From positions 434,001 through 498,000 of the forward strand of contig NZ_WMFA01000001.1 in assembly GCF_009856445.1 (NCBI RefSeq): DNA of 64,000 bases. Direction: 5' to 3'. The notes below the pieces were generated by a model. It worked only from the letters and a program-made list of their open reading frames with translations, did not search any database and was not told the origin of the DNA. This DNA is from Halobacillus litoralis. GTDB lineage: Bacteria; Bacillota; Bacilli; Bacillales; Halobacillaceae. The number at the start of each line of letters is the position of its first letter. Position 1 is the first letter of the stretch. The position numbers and the translations under genes are program-made. Below are positions 62,061 to 64,000 of the stretch, piece by piece.

Positions 62061-62110
62061 GCCAAAGGAGACGTGAGTCGCGCCAAAGGAAGCCGAAGTC
62101 ACGCCAAGGC
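62054..62110. repeat. short tandem repeat downstream of pbpG
   Basis: Two copies of TTCGCGCCAAAGGA-type sequence and a third diverged TCACGCCAAGG, spaced about 21 bases, between the pbpG stop and its terminator. Confidence 0.5.
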
Positions 62111-62123
62111 CACCAATAATGCA

Positions 62124-64000
62124 TTAGAAGAACCAGTCCACTACATCTTTGAACCATGGATCATCTTTGAATTCATCATCAACATCTTTGCTTTCGTCGC
62201 CGCCGCACACATCCTTAGGAATATCGGATTCCTCCATGTACACTAATCGTTCCTGTGGGCAGTTGGGACCTGCGACATAGCCGGTTTCCGGGTCGATGTA
62301 GACCCCTTTCACACCTGGAGGTGGTATGAAGGCTGCGGTAGGCTCATTCTCATGTATTTTCTCCATCGTATCGGCCCATATGGCTTTGGCATACCGGTGG
62401 TCGTTGAAATCTGCGAGTGGCTTACTGCCTTCATCATATCCGACCCATACCCCGGAGACATATTGAGGGCTGAATCCGATCATCCAGCTGTCGTTGTCAG
62501 TGGTTCCGGATTTTCCTCCATACATGCGTGTCAGCTTTCCTTTAATCGGAGTACCTGTGACAGAGGCATAATCGGCATCTAAGACCGGATCGAACATCCC
62601 TGTCATCATGTGGGTAACGGTGAACGCTCGTACTCGATCGACAGCATCGTCTTCATTGTATGCCGGTTGGTATTCATACAAGACATTCCCATGCCGATCT
62701 GTGATTTTAGCGATTGTATGGCCTTCAATGGACTCCGTTCCTTTCACCATTTTTCCATAGGCACTCACCATATCGAAAAGGGATATGGAGGAGTACCCGA
62801 GAGCCAGGGAAGGATGAGGTTTGAAGGTTTCTTCAACGCCGAACGTCTTCATCGTTTTTCCTAGTTTTTCTGGTCCGATATCCATGTGGGTCTGCACCGC
62901 ATAAATATTATCGGAAACAGCAAGCGCTTGAGCCATGGTAATCGGTTCTTCAGAATATTGGTCGTTGAAATTGGATGGTATATATGGTTCTGCTTTTCCT
63001 TTTACTTCAATTTCAATAGGCTGTGTCTCTTTCATCGTGACAGGCGAGTATCCTTCCGCGAGCGCTGCATAATACAGAAAAGGTTTGATGGTTGAACCGA
63101 CGGAGCGTTTCGCTTGTGTAGCTCTATTGAACGGGCTTTCCCGATAATCTTTACCACCGACAAGAGCCGTAATTGCGCCAGAATGGCCATCCATTACAGC
63201 AGATGCGACTTGGATCTCTTCACTCGCTGGAATATTCCTCTTTACTTGCTCTTCTAAAATCCGTTGATGCTCTTCAATCAAAGTAGTGTGAATATGGTAG
63301 CCGCCTGTCTGGATACTTTCTCTGTCTACATCAAGCAGTTGAGCGGCTTCTGTAACAACTTGGTCCTGGAAATAAGGAGCAACCTCCTGGGTTTCTTCTT
63401 CTTCATCGTCTGCATAAGAGATGCTCGCTTCTACGGCTGCTCTCTTTTCAGAGGAAGTAATATAGCCGTTCTCTTCCATTTCAACTAAAATCTGCTGTTG
63501 TCTTGCTTCTGCTCGTTCAGCATTGGCGAGAGGCGAGTAATAGGTGGGTCCTTTTGGGATTCCGGCTAACATGGAGGCTTCTGTCAAAGTGAGGTCCCCT
63601 GCATGTTTATTGAAATACTGCCGGCTTGCCGCTTCAATTCCATAGGCCCCGTGGCCATAGTAGATCGTGTTCAAGTAACCTTCTAATATTTCATCTTTGT
63701 TATAAAAAATCTCCAACCGTAAGGCATAGAGTGCTTCGTTGAGTTTCCTCTTCCATGTTTTATCATGGGAAAGGTATAAGTTTCTTGCATACTGTTGGGT
63801 GATGGTGCTGGCGCCTTCAGCCATTCGCATCTGCTTAAGGTCCGTAAGCACAGCTGCCCCGATACGTTTTAAGTCAAAACCGAAGTGGTTGTAGAAACGC
63901 CTGTCTTCAATGGCAAGTGTGGCGTCTTTAATAGATTCGGGCATTTCCTCTATATTAATCCAGTAGCGTTCTTCCGCCCCTTGTTCTTCACCTATGATTT
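62124..64000 (-). CDS. pbpG: class A penicillin-binding protein PbpG (PBP2d-like), N-terminus outside window
   Basis: 624 residues are visible and the frame continues past the window end. The glycosyltransferase domain has IEDRRFYNHFGFDLKRIG and AEGASTITQQYARNLYL; the transpeptidase has SVGSTIKPFLYY (STxK motif), SDN in AVSDNIYAVQ and KSGTT in GGKSGTTDNDSWMIGF. It builds and cross-links peptidoglycan; in Bacillus PbpG acts in spore germ-cell-wall synthesis. The neighbour ywhD supports pbpG rather than ponA or pbpF. The N-terminal membrane anchor is not in the window. Confidence 0.92.
   Translation of the reverse strand, partial: IIGEEQGAEERYWINIEEMPESIKDATLAIEDRRFYNHFGFDLKRIGAAVLTDLKQMRMAEGASTITQQYARNLYLSHDKTWKRKLNEALYALRLEIFYNKDEILEGYLNTIYYGHGAYGIEAASRQYFNKHAGDLTLTEASMLAGIPKGPTYYSPLANAERAEARQQQILVEMEENGYITSSEKRAAVEASISYADDEEEETQEVAPYFQDQVVTEAAQLLDVDRESIQTGGYHIHTTLIEEHQRILEEQVKRNIPASEEIQVASAVMDGHSGAITALVGGKDYRESPFNRATQAKRSVGSTIKPFLYYAALAEGYSPVTMKETQPIEIEVKGKAEPYIPSNFNDQYSEEPITMAQALAVSDNIYAVQTHMDIGPEKLGKTMKTFGVEETFKPHPSLALGYSSISLFDMVSAYGKMVKGTESIEGHTIAKITDRHGNVLYEYQPAYNEDDAVDRVRAFTVTHMMTGMFDPVLDADYASVTGTPIKGKLTRMYGGKSGTTDNDSWMIGFSPQYVSGVWVGYDEGSKPLADFNDHRYAKAIWADTMEKIHENEPTAAFIPPPGVKGVYIDPETGYVAGPNCPQERLVYMEESDIPKDVCGGDESKDVDDEFKDDPWFKDVVDWFF

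Overview
The window comes from a spore-forming, probably moderately halophilic member of the Bacillaceae (Halobacillus, Pontibacillus or Virgibacillus-like). The evidence is strong Gram-positive ribosome binding sites, frequent GTG/TTG starts, intrinsic terminators, spore genes (gerQ, cwlJ remnant), and small proteins and gene order typical of Bacillus (ywdI-ywdK-gerQ-cwlJ; hemQ-pta-lipL-ywfO-ywgA; ywhD-pbpG). Proteins are rich in Asp/Glu and there are several cation-coupled transporters. The genus is an inference; no rRNA or tRNA is present.

Layout. 1-2.6 kb: recQ (cut by the window edge), a near-consensus parS site and an MDR oxidoreductase. 3.2-6.6 kb: a co-oriented ATP-grasp / alpha-E / transglutaminase cassette, a candidate peptide-ligase system of unknown product. 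6.6-15 kb: brnQ, a CPA-type antiporter with a C-terminal nucleotide-binding domain, a GNAT, and a DctQ-DctM-DctP TRAP transporter whose binding protein seems to start at ATT. 15.9-23.7 kb: MFS and AI-2E-type membrane proteins, pepT, a manganese riboswitch with a TerC-family exporter, small conserved proteins, and a GH13 glucosidase with two LacI/CcpA-type sites. 23.9-27.7 kb: FMN riboswitch and ribD-ribE-ribBA-ribH. 27.8-33.4 kb: photolyase, M29 aminopeptidase, acyltransferase, GNAT, DJ-1/PfpI protein. 34.3-43.2 kb: YjiH, DUF523-DUF1722, fructosamine kinase, GNAT, a large secreted metalloprotease, and a UbiB kinase with a phasin-like partner. 43.4-46.6 kb: an aa3-type cytochrome c oxidase (coxB-coxA-coxC). 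46.9-51.8 kb: YwaF, NSS transporter, ywdI-ywdK, gerQ and a broken cwlJ. 52.8-64 kb: hemQ, pta, lipL, ywfO, ywgA, a fused oligopeptide-type permease, ywhD, yolD with a LexA box, and pbpG (cut by the window edge).

The most unusual content is non-coding. Seven loci (about 2.6-3.1, 8.2-8.6, 15.0-15.9, 33.4-34.2, 46.6-46.9, 49.4-49.7 and 52.0-52.7 kb) carry one family of nested palindromic repeats that fills about 6% of the window. The copies share a 16-bp terminal inverted repeat, have distinct left and right outer ends, and contain a core hairpin whose tip changes in a compensatory way between copies. Three copies are about 0.73-0.87-kb composites (two palindromes joined by a conserved linker). 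Two of these carry a 120-bp hairpin insertion that the third lacks, so the empty site is visible. One copy is a chimera of two subtypes. They have no credible coding capacity and usually lie just behind gene terminators. This looks like a non-autonomous mobile DNA or structured RNA family; I cannot name it.

A second notable item is cwlJ. It keeps its full 142-codon frame but has two amber codons and a Lys in place of the catalytic Glu, beside an intact gerQ. This suggests loss of one germination lytic pathway.
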